A stretch of 64,000 nucleotides of DNA from Streptomyces galbus (GTDB taxonomy: Bacteria; Actinomycetota; Actinomycetes; Streptomycetales; Streptomycetaceae), in NCBI RefSeq assembly GCF_005280195.1, contig NZ_SZPR01000014.1:124001-188000 (forward strand), written 5' to 3'. Every line of letters starts with the position of its first letter. The first letter of the stretch is position 1. The notes under the pieces are model-generated. The model was given only the letters and a program-made list of their open reading frames with translations, was not told the origin of the DNA and did no database searches. The position numbers and the translations under genes are program-made. Shown here piece by piece: positions 7,768 to 16,149 of the stretch.

Positions 7768-9186
7768 TCAGCCGATCTTCTCCAGCTCAGGCTCGCGGCG
7801 CTGGGTGACCTCCGGGTTGCGCGACTTCAGCACCGCCCAGCCGACGCCGAGGGCGGCGGCCCAGCCGGCCATCACGTACAGGCAGACGCGGGAGTCGGCG
7901 TCGTAGGCGATGAGGCAGGTGACGAAGAGCAGGAACACGATGGCGATCCAGCTGCACACCGAGCCGCCGGGCGCCGGGAAGGACGAGGCGGGCAGCCGGC
8001 CGGCGACCACGGCGCGGCGGTACAGGACGTGACTGATCAGGATCATCAGCCAGGTCCAGATGCCGGCCGCGGTGGCGACGGAGGTGACGTAGCCGAACGC
8101 CTTCTCCGGGACCACGTAGTTCAGGACCACGCCGATGCCCATGAACAGCACCGAGACGGTGATGCCGAGCGCCGGGGTCTTGGTGGCGGACAGCTTGCGG
8201 AAGCCCTTCGGGGCCTCCCCGTTGTCGGCCAGGGTGCGCAGCATGCGGCCGGTGGAGTACATGCCGGAGTTGCAGGACGACAGGGCCGCGGTGAGCACCA
8301 CGAAGTTGACGATGCCGGCGCCGGCCGGGATGCCGATCTTGGCGAAGGCGGCGACGAAGGGGCTCACGCCGGGCGCGAACTCGGTCCACTTCACCACGCA
8401 CAGGATCACGGTGAGGGCGCCGACGTAGAACAGGGCGATCCGCCAGGGCAGGGTGTTGATGGCCTTGGGGAGGGTCTTCTCCGGGTTCTCGGACTCGCCC
8501 GCGGTGACGCCGACCAGCTCCACGGCGAGGTAGGCGAACATGACGCCCTGCAGGGTCATCAGGGACGAGCCGATGCCCTTGGGGAAGAAGCCGTCGAACT
8601 GCCAGAGGTTGGAGACCGCGGCGGTGTCGCCGGCGCTGCTGAAGCCGAAGGTCAGCACGCCGAGACCGATGACGATCATGCCGATCAGGGCGGTGACCTT
8701 GACCATCGAGAACCAGAACTCCAGCTCGCCGAAGAGCTTCACGGAGATCAGGTTGACCCCGAACAGGAGCACCAGGAAGACCAGGGCGGTGACCCACTGC
8801 GGGACGGCCGGGAACCAGTAGTTGACGTAGATCGCGGCGGCCGTCAGCTCGGCCATGCCGGTGACGACCCACATCAGCCAGTACGTCCAGCCGGTGAAGT
8901 AGCCGAAGAACGGGCCGAGGAACTCGCGCGAGTACTCCGCGAACGAGCCCGACACCGGGCGGTACAGCAGCAGTTCGCCGAGGGCCCGCATGATGAAGAA
9001 CACGATCGCGCCCGCGAGCGCGTACATGAGGATCAGGCTGGGGCCCGCCTTGGCGATGTTGGCCCCGGCTCCCAGGAACAGACCGACGCCGATGGCGCCG
9101 CCGATCGCGATCATCTGGACCTGACGACTGCCGAGCCCTCGCTCGTACCCCTCTTCAGGGGTGTCCGTGACCTGCTTCGAGGTCAT
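7768..9186 (-). CDS. amino acid permease (APC superfamily, AAT family)
   Basis: 472-residue, roughly 12-helix amino acid/proton symporter. The family signature SRQVQMIAIGGAIGVGLFLG in helix 1 and GESENPEKTLPKAI in the helix 6-7 loop are clear. Substrate is not decidable, though this branch includes GABA, Asn, Lys and aromatic transporters. The ATG at 9186 is preferred because GGAGAAAGG precedes it; an in-frame ATG at 9207 is the alternative. A 23-bp palindrome lies in its upstream region. Confidence 0.9.
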   Translation of the reverse strand: MTSKQVTDTPEEGYERGLGSRQVQMIAIGGAIGVGLFLGAGANIAKAGPSLILMYALAGAIVFFIMRALGELLLYRPVSGSFAEYSREFLGPFFGYFTGWTYWLMWVVTGMAELTAAAIYVNYWFPAVPQWVTALVFLVLLFGVNLISVKLFGELEFWFSMVKVTALIGMIVIGLGVLTFGFSSAGDTAAVSNLWQFDGFFPKGIGSSLMTLQGVMFAYLAVELVGVTAGESENPEKTLPKAINTLPWRIALFYVGALTVILCVVKWTEFAPGVSPFVAAFAKIGIPAGAGIVNFVVLTAALSSCNSGMYSTGRMLRTLADNGEAPKGFRKLSATKTPALGITVSVLFMGIGVVLNYVVPEKAFGYVTSVATAAGIWTWLMILISHVLYRRAVVAGRLPASSFPAPGGSVCSWIAIVFLLFVTCLIAYDADSRVCLYVMAGWAAALGVGWAVLKSRNPEVTQRREPELEKIG

Positions 9187-9551
9187 GTGTGGTGCGCCTT
9201 TCTCCATGCCGACCCGGGCCTTTCGTCGGCCGCGGATCGGGTTTCGATCCCCCCGGATGATGGAGCTGAGCGGGCCGCGCGGGCCCGCCCGTGCCTGGCC
9301 GGCGGTCGCCGGCTCGGTGGCGCACCCGACCGAACATACGGGTGGTGTTCGTCGGGCGGTCGTGAAGATTTATCACGACCGCAACACTGATCGCCGCAGG
9401 GTGCTGTGGCGGACACCACAGGAAGAAGTGGACACAACGGACACACGGCGGCAAAGGCGGCCGCCGTGGTGACGGGATCGTTATCCGGATTTGAGCGTCC
9501 TCTGAGCGAACACCCGGAGACGGCCGCCGGCCGGGGCGGCCGGCCGGCGGA
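9187..9551. other. intergenic region upstream of the permease
   Basis: No credible gene. The stretch holds a relatively AT-rich promoter-like block around 9360-9400 with one palindrome (listed separately), and a GC-rich hairpin-prone segment near 9518-9545 that may end the DUF2017 transcript. Confidence 0.5.
9358..9380. promoter_or_regulatory. palindromic operator candidate before the permease
   Basis: Perfect 8-bp arms, GGTCGTGA and TCACGACC, around a 7-nt AT-rich spacer, about 170 bp before the permease start. The protein that would bind is unknown. Confidence 0.45.
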
Positions 9552-10163
9552 TCACGGCATGAGGGTGTTGACCAGCGTCTCCTGCAGTCCGCCGAGCCAG
9601 AGGTAGGCCATCACCATCGGCTTGCGCGGGTCCTCGTCGGGGAGCCGGAAGAGCAGGTCGGTGTCGTCCTCGTCGCTGATGTCCAGCCGGGAGCCGATCG
9701 CGAGGCGCAGGTCGTTCAGGGCGCCGAGCCAGCGCCGGGACTCCTCGGTGGACAGCTTCAGCACCGCCCCGCCCTCGCCGGCCGCCTCGGAGGCGAGCGC
9801 GTCGAGCGTGCGGACCACCGCGAGGGCGTTGTCGCGCTTGCCGGCCCGCAGGTCGTTCTCGGTGTAGCGGCGGAACTCGGCGGAGTACGCCTGGTGCTCC
9901 TCGGCCTGCCGGGGGCCGGCGGGCGGCTCCACCGGGTCGGTGTAGGCGTCCGGGAACAGCCGGCGCAGCACCGGGTCGGAGGGCGGCTCGCTCGGGCCCT
10001 CGGCGAACAGCTCGGCGAGCGGGTCGTCGCCGGCGTCCTCGGCGGGGCCGGGGCCGATCAGCTCCAGGAGCTGCACGGCCAGCGAGCGGATGATGGAGAT
10101 CTCGACGTCGTCGAGGGCGACGGCCGCGCCGCCGCCGGGAAGCGGTTCGAAGTGTCCGGGCAT
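9552..10163 (-). CDS. DUF2017 family protein
   Basis: 203-residue acidic cytosolic protein matching the actinobacterial DUF2017 family, characteristically encoded next to clpS. Segments such as EFRRYTENDLRAGK and MAYLWLGGLQETLV look conserved. No catalytic motif is evident and its role is unknown. It lies 43 bp downstream of clpS on the same strand and is probably co-transcribed. A link to ClpS-mediated proteolysis is only contextual. Confidence 0.82.
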   Translation of the reverse strand: MPGHFEPLPGGGAAVALDDVEISIIRSLAVQLLELIGPGPAEDAGDDPLAELFAEGPSEPPSDPVLRRLFPDAYTDPVEPPAGPRQAEEHQAYSAEFRRYTENDLRAGKRDNALAVVRTLDALASEAAGEGGAVLKLSTEESRRWLGALNDLRLAIGSRLDISDEDDTDLLFRLPDEDPRKPMVMAYLWLGGLQETLVNTLMP

Positions 10164-10206
10164 GAAGTGGTTTCGCGGTCTCTTCGCTGGAGGGCGGGCG
10201 TGCTCG

Positions 10207-10524
10207 CTACTTGCGGTCCTGCTGGAGGGTGGCCCACAGGCCGTAGCCGTGCATGGCCTGCACGTCGCGCTCCATCTCCTCGCGGGTGCCGCTGGAGACG
10301 ACCGCCCGGCCCTTGTGGTGGACGTCGAGCATGAGCTTGGTGGCCTTGTCCTTGGAGTAGCCGAAGTACGTCTGGAAGACGTAGGTCACGTAGCTCATGA
10401 GGTTGACCGGGTCGTTGTGCACGATCGTCACCCAGGGGACGTCCGGCTCGGGTACGGCGAAGACCTCCTCCGCCGACTCGGTGCGTTCGATCTCAAGGGG
10501 AGCGGGTGACGTCACACTGCCCAT
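10207..10524 (-). CDS. clpS: ATP-dependent Clp protease adaptor ClpS
   Basis: 105-residue N-end-rule adaptor that delivers substrates with bulky N-terminal residues to ClpC/ClpAP. The hallmark VTIVHNDPVNLMSYV segment and the KATKLMLDVHHKG helix are present. The first 20 or so residues are a flexible tail, as usual. The ATG at 10524 lies in a divergent control region shared with pncB, and a GTGACGTCAC palindrome overlaps codons 4-6. Confidence 0.95.
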   Translation of the reverse strand: MGSVTSPAPLEIERTESAEEVFAVPEPDVPWVTIVHNDPVNLMSYVTYVFQTYFGYSKDKATKLMLDVHHKGRAVVSSGTREEMERDVQAMHGYGLWATLQQDRK

Positions 10525-10544
10525 GCTGCCACGGCCGCCAGATA

Positions 10545-10559
10545 TCGTCACACTGACGA
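10545..10559. promoter_or_regulatory. palindrome in the clpS-pncB control region
   Basis: TCGTCA-CAC-TGACGA has perfect 6-bp arms and lies in the -35 zone of the inferred pncB promoter (-10 TACGAT at 10568-10573). Its core CGTCACACTG recurs at 10510-10519. It is a candidate site for an NAD-metabolism repressor; no regulator gene is nearby. Confidence 0.45.
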
Positions 10560-10579
10560 GATTGGGGTACGATCTCCGT

Positions 10580-11926
10580 ATGAACACAGCGGACCTTGGG
10601 CTGCCGGTGGACGTTCCCTCGACGGCGCTCTTCACGGACCAGTACGAGCTGACCATGCTGCAGGCGGCGCTGAAGGCGGGCACCGCCGAGCGGCGCAGCG
10701 TGTTCGAGGTCTTCACCCGGCGCCTGCCGGAAGGCCGGCGCTACGGCGTCGTCGCGGGCACCGGGCGGGTCCTGGACGCGGTGGAGAACTTCCGCTTCGA
10801 CGCGGGTGTCCTCGGCTTCCTGCGCGAGCGGCAGATCGTGGACGAGGCGACGCTGGACTGGCTCGCCGGATACCGCTTCACGGGTGACGTGTGGGGCTAC
10901 CCCGAGGGCGAGGTCTACTTCCCCGGCTCCCCGATCATGCGCGTCGAGGGCTCCTTCGCCGAGTGCGTGCTGCTGGAGACCGTGATCCTGTCCATCCTCA
11001 ACCACGACTCGGCGATCGCGGCCGCCGCGTCCCGGATGTCCTCGGCGGCCGGCTCCCGCCCGCTGATCGAGATGGGCGCGCGCCGCACCCACGAGCTGTC
11101 CGCGGTGGCCGCCGCGCGCGCCGCCTACGTCGGCGGCTTCACCACCACCTCCGACCTGGCGGCCGGCTTCCGGTACGGCATCCCGACGGTGGGCACCTCC
11201 GCGCACGCCTTCACCCTGCTGCACGACACCGAGCGGGACGCGTTCCGCGCCCAGGTGGACGCCCTCGGCCGGGGCACCACGCTGCTGGTGGACACCTACG
11301 ACGTCGCCGAGGCCGTCCGTACGGCGGTGGAGGTGGCCGGCCCCGAGCTGGGCGCGGTCCGCATCGACTCCGGCGACCTGCTGCTGGTGGCGCACCGGGT
11401 GCGCCAGCAGCTCGACGAGCTGGGCGCCACCGACACGAAGATCGTCGTGACGTCCGACCTCGACGAGTACGCCATCGCCTCGCTGGCGGCGGCGCCGGTG
11501 GACGCGTACGGCGTCGGCACCCAGCTCGTCACCGGGTCCGGGCACCCCACGGCGTCCATGGTCTACAAGCTGGTCGCCCGCGCCGAGTCCGACGACCCGC
11601 GCGCCCCCCTGGTGCCGGTGGCGAAGAAGTCGTCCGGCGGCAAGACCTCCATCGGCGGCCGCAAGTGGGCCGCGCGCCGGCTGGACGAGGACGGGGTCGC
11701 CGAGGCCGAGGTCGTCGGCACCGGGCCGGTCCCCGCCGAGCTGGCCGGCCGGCAGCTCCAGGTCGAGCTGGTCAAGGACGGCGAGGTGCTGGCCCGCGAG
11801 CCGCTCGACGTGGTCCGCGACCGGCACATCGCCGCCCGGGCGGGCCTGCCGCTGTCCGCGACCCAGCTCTCCCGCGGGGAACCGGTCCTGCCCACGGAGT
11901 ACGTGCAGGTGCCTTCGGGTAACTAG
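10580..11926 (+). CDS. pncB: nicotinate phosphoribosyltransferase
   Basis: 448-residue enzyme of NAD salvage that joins nicotinate to PRPP. Family features are TALFTDQYELTMLQAALK at the N-terminus, the histidine of GARRTHE (the phosphorylated residue in the family), and the FTTTSDLAAGFRYGIPTVGT and RIDSGDL segments. It is followed after 74 bp by nicotinamidase, which supplies its substrate. The ATG at 10580 has no ribosome site and the -10-like TACGAT ends 6 nt before it, so the mRNA looks leaderless. Confidence 0.95.
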   Translation: MNTADLGLPVDVPSTALFTDQYELTMLQAALKAGTAERRSVFEVFTRRLPEGRRYGVVAGTGRVLDAVENFRFDAGVLGFLRERQIVDEATLDWLAGYRFTGDVWGYPEGEVYFPGSPIMRVEGSFAECVLLETVILSILNHDSAIAAAASRMSSAAGSRPLIEMGARRTHELSAVAAARAAYVGGFTTTSDLAAGFRYGIPTVGTSAHAFTLLHDTERDAFRAQVDALGRGTTLLVDTYDVAEAVRTAVEVAGPELGAVRIDSGDLLLVAHRVRQQLDELGATDTKIVVTSDLDEYAIASLAAAPVDAYGVGTQLVTGSGHPTASMVYKLVARAESDDPRAPLVPVAKKSSGGKTSIGGRKWAARRLDEDGVAEAEVVGTGPVPAELAGRQLQVELVKDGEVLAREPLDVVRDRHIAARAGLPLSATQLSRGEPVLPTEYVQVPSGN

Positions 11927-12000
11927 GGTCTGTTCCCTCCCGGTCCCGGCCCCGAGTCTCTACGCTCAGTCACTTCACCCATCGTCGAAGGACACCGACC

Positions 12001-12588
12001 ATGCGCCGCGCCTTGATCGTCGTTGACGTGCAGAACGACTTCTGCGAGGGAGGGAGCCTCGCCGTGGGCGGGGGTGCCGACGTGGCCGCCGCGATCACCG
12101 AGCTGATCGGGCAGGCCCCCGCCGGATACCGGCACGTGGTGGCCACCCGCGACCACCACATCGCACCCGGCGGCCACTTCGCCGACGAGCCCGACTACGT
12201 CCGCTCCTGGCCGGCCCACTGCGTCGCCGGCACCGAGGGGGTGGGCTTCCACCCGAACTTCGCGCCGGCGGTCGCCTCCGGGTCGGTCGACGCCGTCTTC
12301 GACAAGGGGGCGTACGCGGCGGCCTACAGCGGCTTCGAGGGGACCGACGAGAACGGCGTCGGGCTCGCGGAGTGGCTGCGCGCGCGGGAGGTGGACGAGG
12401 TCGACGTGGTCGGCATCGCGACCGACCACTGCGTGCGGGCGACGGCGCTGGACGCGGTGCGGTCGGGGTTCCGTACCCAGGTGCTGCTCGATCTGACGGC
12501 GGGGGTGGCGGGGCCCACCACGGAGCGGGCGCTGGAGGAGATGCGGGCCGCGGGGGTGGAGCTCACGGGGAAGCCGGTCGTCCAGTAG
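12001..12588 (+). CDS. pncA: nicotinamidase (isochorismatase fold)
   Basis: 195-residue cysteine hydrolase that converts nicotinamide to nicotinate plus ammonia. The triad is visible: D9 in VVDVQNDF, the lysine of FDKGAY, and the cysteine of ATDHCVRATALDA. The metal site is in the TRDHH and GGHF region. It starts at ATG 12001 behind GAAGGA. Following pncB, it completes the salvage branch from nicotinamide to nicotinate mononucleotide. Confidence 0.94.
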   Translation: MRRALIVVDVQNDFCEGGSLAVGGGADVAAAITELIGQAPAGYRHVVATRDHHIAPGGHFADEPDYVRSWPAHCVAGTEGVGFHPNFAPAVASGSVDAVFDKGAYAAAYSGFEGTDENGVGLAEWLRAREVDEVDVVGIATDHCVRATALDAVRSGFRTQVLLDLTAGVAGPTTERALEEMRAAGVELTGKPVVQ

Positions 12589-12629
12589 CGGTCGGTTCGT
12601 GTGGGGGGCTTGTCGCCGGGGGTGCGTGC

Positions 12630-12668
12630 GGGTGCGTCGTGGCTGGTCGCGCAGTTCCCCGCGCCCCC
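12630..12668. repeat. Streptomyces-type interspersed repeat
   Basis: The stretch containing GTGGCTGGTCGCGCAGTTCC and then CCGCGCCCC resembles a short sequence that recurs in intergenic DNA of many Streptomyces genomes. This is from memory, and only one copy is visible here. It sits between the convergent genes pncA and the 111-residue gene. Confidence 0.5.
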
Positions 12669-12690
12669 GAGGCGGGACCGGTCGGCCTGG

Positions 12691-13026
12691 TCACGCTTGT
12701 GCCGTCGGTCGGCGCAGGAGTGCCCTGATCGGGTGCCAGAGTTCGATCGTGAGGTCGGTGACACCGTTGTCCGGGGCCGTGCGCCATATCAGGCCGTCGG
12801 GGTGGTGGAGGACCGCCGTGATCTCGTCCGGGGTCGGCGGGGCCGCGTTGCCGCGGAGGTAGACGGCGCGCAGGCCGAGGTTGCGCAGCCTGGTCAGGGC
12901 GCGGGCGCGGTTGGCGGCGTGCACGAGGACGCGTACTCCCCCGGGGCCGTCGGCGGCCGGGCGGGGCAGGTTCAGCGCCACCACCACGGTGCCGTTCGGC
13001 AGCTTGCAGAAACCTCCTGCGGCCAT
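12691..13026 (-). CDS. conserved hypothetical protein
   Basis: 111-residue soluble protein that I do not recognise. It has a mixed alpha/beta pattern: a hydrophobic strand (GTVVVALNLP), then RVLVHAANRARALTRLRNLGLRAV, an acidic middle and a C-terminal RRPTA tail. It has no signal peptide, membrane segment or metal motif. Codon use is typical of the neighbourhood. It lies convergent with pncA and upstream of the secreted M6 protease on the same strand. A strong terminator (13101-13134) separates it from that gene. Confidence 0.6.
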   Translation of the reverse strand: MAAGGFCKLPNGTVVVALNLPRPAADGPGGVRVLVHAANRARALTRLRNLGLRAVYLRGNAAPPTPDEITAVLHHPDGLIWRTAPDNGVTDLTIELWHPIRALLRRPTAQA

Positions 13027-13100
13027 GCGGTCACATCCCCGTTCTGTTCGGTCGGTCCGTCGGTGTCAATAAGCGAGCCACAGGACGCACCTAAACACGG

Positions 13101-13134
13101 ATCGGCGGCGACCCGCCAGGGGGTCGCCGCCGAT
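13101..13134 (-). terminator. terminator after the M6 protease gene
   Basis: Perfect 14-bp inverted repeat, ATCGGCGGCGACCC with GGGTCGCCGCCGAT, and a 6-nt loop, 27 bp past the protease stop. Confidence 0.88.
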
Positions 13135-13160
13135 ACGCTTCTGACCTGGGGAAACGTCGA

Positions 13161-15509
13161 CTACTTCGTCGACGGACCCACCTTCACCGTGATCGTGGAA
13201 CCGCTCAGCGGCTCCGAGATGATCTTGATGGAGGTGTTGGTGTCAGTGACCTTGACCCCGGCCGCCGGGTTGGAGGCGTCGTAGTAGGTCGAGCGGCCGT
13301 CGTCGAACAGCGGGACGCCCGGACGCGACTTGATCTTGGTGGCCACGTCGGCCTTGTGCAGCGTGATCGCGTCGGTCGGGTACCAGCTGAAGGTCGAGTC
13401 GAAGGCCTGGACGCGGTTGCGCATCAGGGTGCCGTCGGTCCACTTCAGCGGGGCCGGGTGCGAGTCGATCGGCAGGATCAGGCCCTCGCCCGGGTGGACG
13501 CTGGTGTTGTCGTCCGCCTGGGAGGTGTCCCACTTCCAGATCAACAGGCCGTTCTGGTACGGGTAGTGCTCCACCCAGTCCGGACGGGTCGTCGAGAAGC
13601 CGAAGTTGTACGGGCCCGTCTTCAGGGTCTTGTCGTACGAGACGTACTGGCGGTTCTCGGCGATGTAGTACTGGGCGTAGTCGTCCGTGATGGACGCGCC
13701 GATGCGCGAGAAGCCGTTGGCGGTCCACGCGGCGTCCGCCGCCTCGGCGTTGTCGGAGAACAGGGTCGCGCCGTCGGCGGTCACCGCGATCTCGTCGGCC
13801 GTGAAGCCCTTCTGGGCCACGCCGCCGTCGGTGGCGTAGCGGAAGCGGAGCTGGATCTTCTGGCCCGCGTAGGCGTTCAGCGGGAACGTCAGCTTCTGGT
13901 GGGTGTCCACCGTGCCGGTCAGGGCCGGCTTGTTGCTGCCGTCGCGCGGGATGGCGGTGCCGTCGGCCAGGGTGCCGTCGAGGGGCGTGTAGCTCGCGCC
14001 GCCGTCCGTGGAGACCTCGGTGTAGAGGAAGTCGTAGTCCTTCTCGATGTCCCACCAGCCGGTGAGCGACAGGGAGGCGGAGGACTTGCCGGTGAGGTCG
14101 ACCGTGCGGGTCAGGGTGTTGCGCAGGTCGTCACCGCTGCCGCTCCACCACTGCGTGGCACCCTGCGCCGGGGCGACCACCTCGGTGGTGACCTCCTTCT
14201 GCGGGAGCTGCACCACGAGGGCCTGGGCGTCCTTGGTGTTGTACTCGGCGACGCCCAGCTTGTGGGTGGACTTGCGGCCCGCCGCGGCGACGTCGTAGTC
14301 GAGCCAGCCGAGCTGGAGCTTGTCCCAGGCGTTCATGTCGCCGGGCAGGTTGCCGATGGCTTCCTTGCCGGTGCCGAGCCACGAGCCGGAGGACATGAGG
14401 GTCCAGAAGCCGGTGGAGTTCTCGCCGCCCGCGGTGTCGTACTCGTCGGGCAGGCCGAGGTCGTGGCCGTACTCGTGGGCGAAGACGCCGAGTCCGCCGT
14501 TCTCCGGCTGGATGGTGTAGTCGCCGACCCAGATGCCGGTGTCACCGATCTGGGTGCCGCCGAGCTTGTTGCCGGCGGGGCCGCTCGCACCGGCGTCGGT
14601 GCCGAAGGCGTACCAGCGGTGGGCCCAGATGGCGTCCTCGCCCTGCGCGCCGCCGCCCGCGGACTCGTCCTCGCCGGCGTGCACGATCTGGAAGTGGTCG
14701 ATGTAGCCGTCGGGCTCGTTGAAGTTGCCGTCGCCGTCGTAGTCGTAGCGGTCCCACTGGTCGTAGCTCGCCAGTTCCGCGCGGATCTTCTCGGCGCTGT
14801 CACCGGCCGCCTCGCGGTCGGCGACCCAGGCGTTCACGCCGTCCTGGACGGCGTACCAGGCGCCGGTGGGGGCGTCGTTGGAGCCGTAACGGGCCTCGTT
14901 GTAGGGGACCTTGACCCAGTCGGTCACCTCGCCGTCGACCGAGTAGCGGCCCGAGGACTGCTTCTCGTAGTACTTCTTGAGCGACTCGGTGTTCTTGGCG
15001 GTGCCGAAGTACAGGTCCTGGTAGTGCTTCTGGTCGTAGTCCGCCTGCCAGTCGGTGCTGTTGTCCTTGGCGCGGTCCGGCGCGGCGATCTGGTTGTGCA
15101 GCGGGCCGGGGGTGCCGCCGTAGCGGCTGTCGACCTTGTCGCCGAACTCCACCAGGATCGTGAAGATCTTGTCGGTCTTCTCGCGGCCGAGCTCGACGTA
15201 CTTGCTGCTGCCCTTGCGGCTCTGGAGCTGGACGACCTTGGAGCCGTTGCGGTCCTTGACGGTCGCCTGCCCGGATATGACCTGCTGGAGGGCCTCCTGG
15301 CGCTGGGCCTCCTGCGTCTTGCTCAACGGGCCGTCGAAGTCGTGCTCCTTGGCCTTGACCGGCTGCGGGTCGTGCCGGTCCACCGCCGGGGCACCGGCCG
15401 ACGAGGTGTCGGCGGCCTCCGCCACGGCGAACGTCGAGAACGTCGCCGAGGCCGCCGCGAGGGCGACCACCGTGGCGGCCGTTCTGAACGTCCAGGATCT
15501 ACTGCTCAC
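13161..15509 (-). CDS. secreted immune-inhibitor-A-type M6 metalloprotease
   Basis: 782-residue extracellular zinc protease. A GTG start at 15509 is chosen because GGGGAGG precedes it and gives a classic signal peptide (basic SSRSWTFR, then a hydrophobic Ala-rich core, cleavage expected near AVAEAADT). A propeptide follows. The zinc motif HEYGHDLGLPDEY lies around residue 345. The downstream half has beta-rich domains with a MAM/jelly-roll-like WWDIEKDYDFLYTEV block. M6 enzymes degrade extracellular proteins. The promoter side has a dense cluster of TTGAC/GTCAA inverted repeats. Confidence 0.93.
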   Translation of the reverse strand: MSSRSWTFRTAATVVALAAASATFSTFAVAEAADTSSAGAPAVDRHDPQPVKAKEHDFDGPLSKTQEAQRQEALQQVISGQATVKDRNGSKVVQLQSRKGSSKYVELGREKTDKIFTILVEFGDKVDSRYGGTPGPLHNQIAAPDRAKDNSTDWQADYDQKHYQDLYFGTAKNTESLKKYYEKQSSGRYSVDGEVTDWVKVPYNEARYGSNDAPTGAWYAVQDGVNAWVADREAAGDSAEKIRAELASYDQWDRYDYDGDGNFNEPDGYIDHFQIVHAGEDESAGGGAQGEDAIWAHRWYAFGTDAGASGPAGNKLGGTQIGDTGIWVGDYTIQPENGGLGVFAHEYGHDLGLPDEYDTAGGENSTGFWTLMSSGSWLGTGKEAIGNLPGDMNAWDKLQLGWLDYDVAAAGRKSTHKLGVAEYNTKDAQALVVQLPQKEVTTEVVAPAQGATQWWSGSGDDLRNTLTRTVDLTGKSSASLSLTGWWDIEKDYDFLYTEVSTDGGASYTPLDGTLADGTAIPRDGSNKPALTGTVDTHQKLTFPLNAYAGQKIQLRFRYATDGGVAQKGFTADEIAVTADGATLFSDNAEAADAAWTANGFSRIGASITDDYAQYYIAENRQYVSYDKTLKTGPYNFGFSTTRPDWVEHYPYQNGLLIWKWDTSQADDNTSVHPGEGLILPIDSHPAPLKWTDGTLMRNRVQAFDSTFSWYPTDAITLHKADVATKIKSRPGVPLFDDGRSTYYDASNPAAGVKVTDTNTSIKIISEPLSGSTITVKVGPSTK

Positions 15510-15590
15510 TTGATGCCTCCCCTGACGCGCCCGGACCGCGCGGCAGGGGGTCCCGATTGTCAAGGGATGTCCGCGCGGGGTTATACGCGT

Positions 15591-15616
15591 GTAGTCAAGT
15601 GACGCCATTTGACTAC
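15591..15616. promoter_or_regulatory. inverted repeat upstream of the M6 protease (site A)
   Basis: GTAGTCAA and TTGACTAC form perfect 8-bp arms with a 10-nt spacer, 82 bp before the protease start. It is one of several GTCAA/TTGAC elements here. Confidence 0.55.
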
Positions 15617-15642
15617 TGGTTTACGAGAAAAGACAGACCTTG

Positions 15643-15659
15643 ACTTGAGCAGGTCAAGT
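15643..15659. promoter_or_regulatory. inverted repeat upstream of the M6 protease (site B)
   Basis: ACTTGA-GCAGG-TCAAGT has perfect 6-bp arms. It is nested in a larger CTTGAC...GTCAAG symmetry and lies 26 bp beyond site A. The shared TTGA core suggests one dimeric regulator. Confidence 0.5.
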
Positions 15660-15863
15660 GCATTAATGGGACTCCGTGTTCGCATGGCGGACACATGACT
15701 GTCATATGACGGGCGCGTGGGACGGGCCACGGAGCGGACATCATGACTCCGTGCGCCCCCCGTGCACCGGCACCGTGGGTCAGCTCACGCTTACTGTTCG
15801 TTCCCCTCGGGCATGGAGCCGAATAGAGTCGAGATCTCCCCCGCTTCCGAGGACACGATTGCC

Positions 15864-16100
15864 ATGCCTCGTCCGACTGTCGCACAGCTCCTGTACGGCT
15901 CCTGCACCGTCGTCGTCTCGACGCTCGCCATGCTGCTGCTGTCGCAGACGAGTTCGGGCCCAGGGATCGCCGTGATCGCCGTGGCGGCCCTCGCGCTCGG
16001 CCTGCTCGTCGCGCTCACGGTGCCGGCGCCGAAGCCGTCGCCCGGGCCGGCCGCCGCCGCTCCCGCCCCCGACCCGGAGCGGGAGCCGGTGGCCCGCTGA
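15864..16100 (+). CDS. small integral membrane protein
   Basis: 78 residues with two hydrophobic helices (about residues 8-26 and 31-49) and a cytosolic-type tail rich in Pro and Ala ending EREPVAR. It is not recognised as any family of known function, but the type is common and conserved in actinobacteria. The ATG at 15864 is chosen since upstream in-frame ATGs have no ribosome site and would add a non-hydrophobic region. It ends at a bidirectional terminator shared with the RDD gene. Confidence 0.6.
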   Translation: MPRPTVAQLLYGSCTVVVSTLAMLLLSQTSSGPGIAVIAVAALALGLLVALTVPAPKPSPGPAAAAPAPDPEREPVAR

Positions 16101-16108
16101 ACCGCCTC

Positions 16109-16142
16109 CCGGAGGGCCCGCGCCGCGGCGCGGGCCCTCCGG
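16109..16142. terminator. bidirectional terminator
   Basis: Long near-perfect palindrome (CCGGAGGGCCCGCGCC with GGCGCGGGCCCTCCGG) between two convergent genes. Confidence 0.85.
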
Positions 16143-16149
16143 CGCGCCG

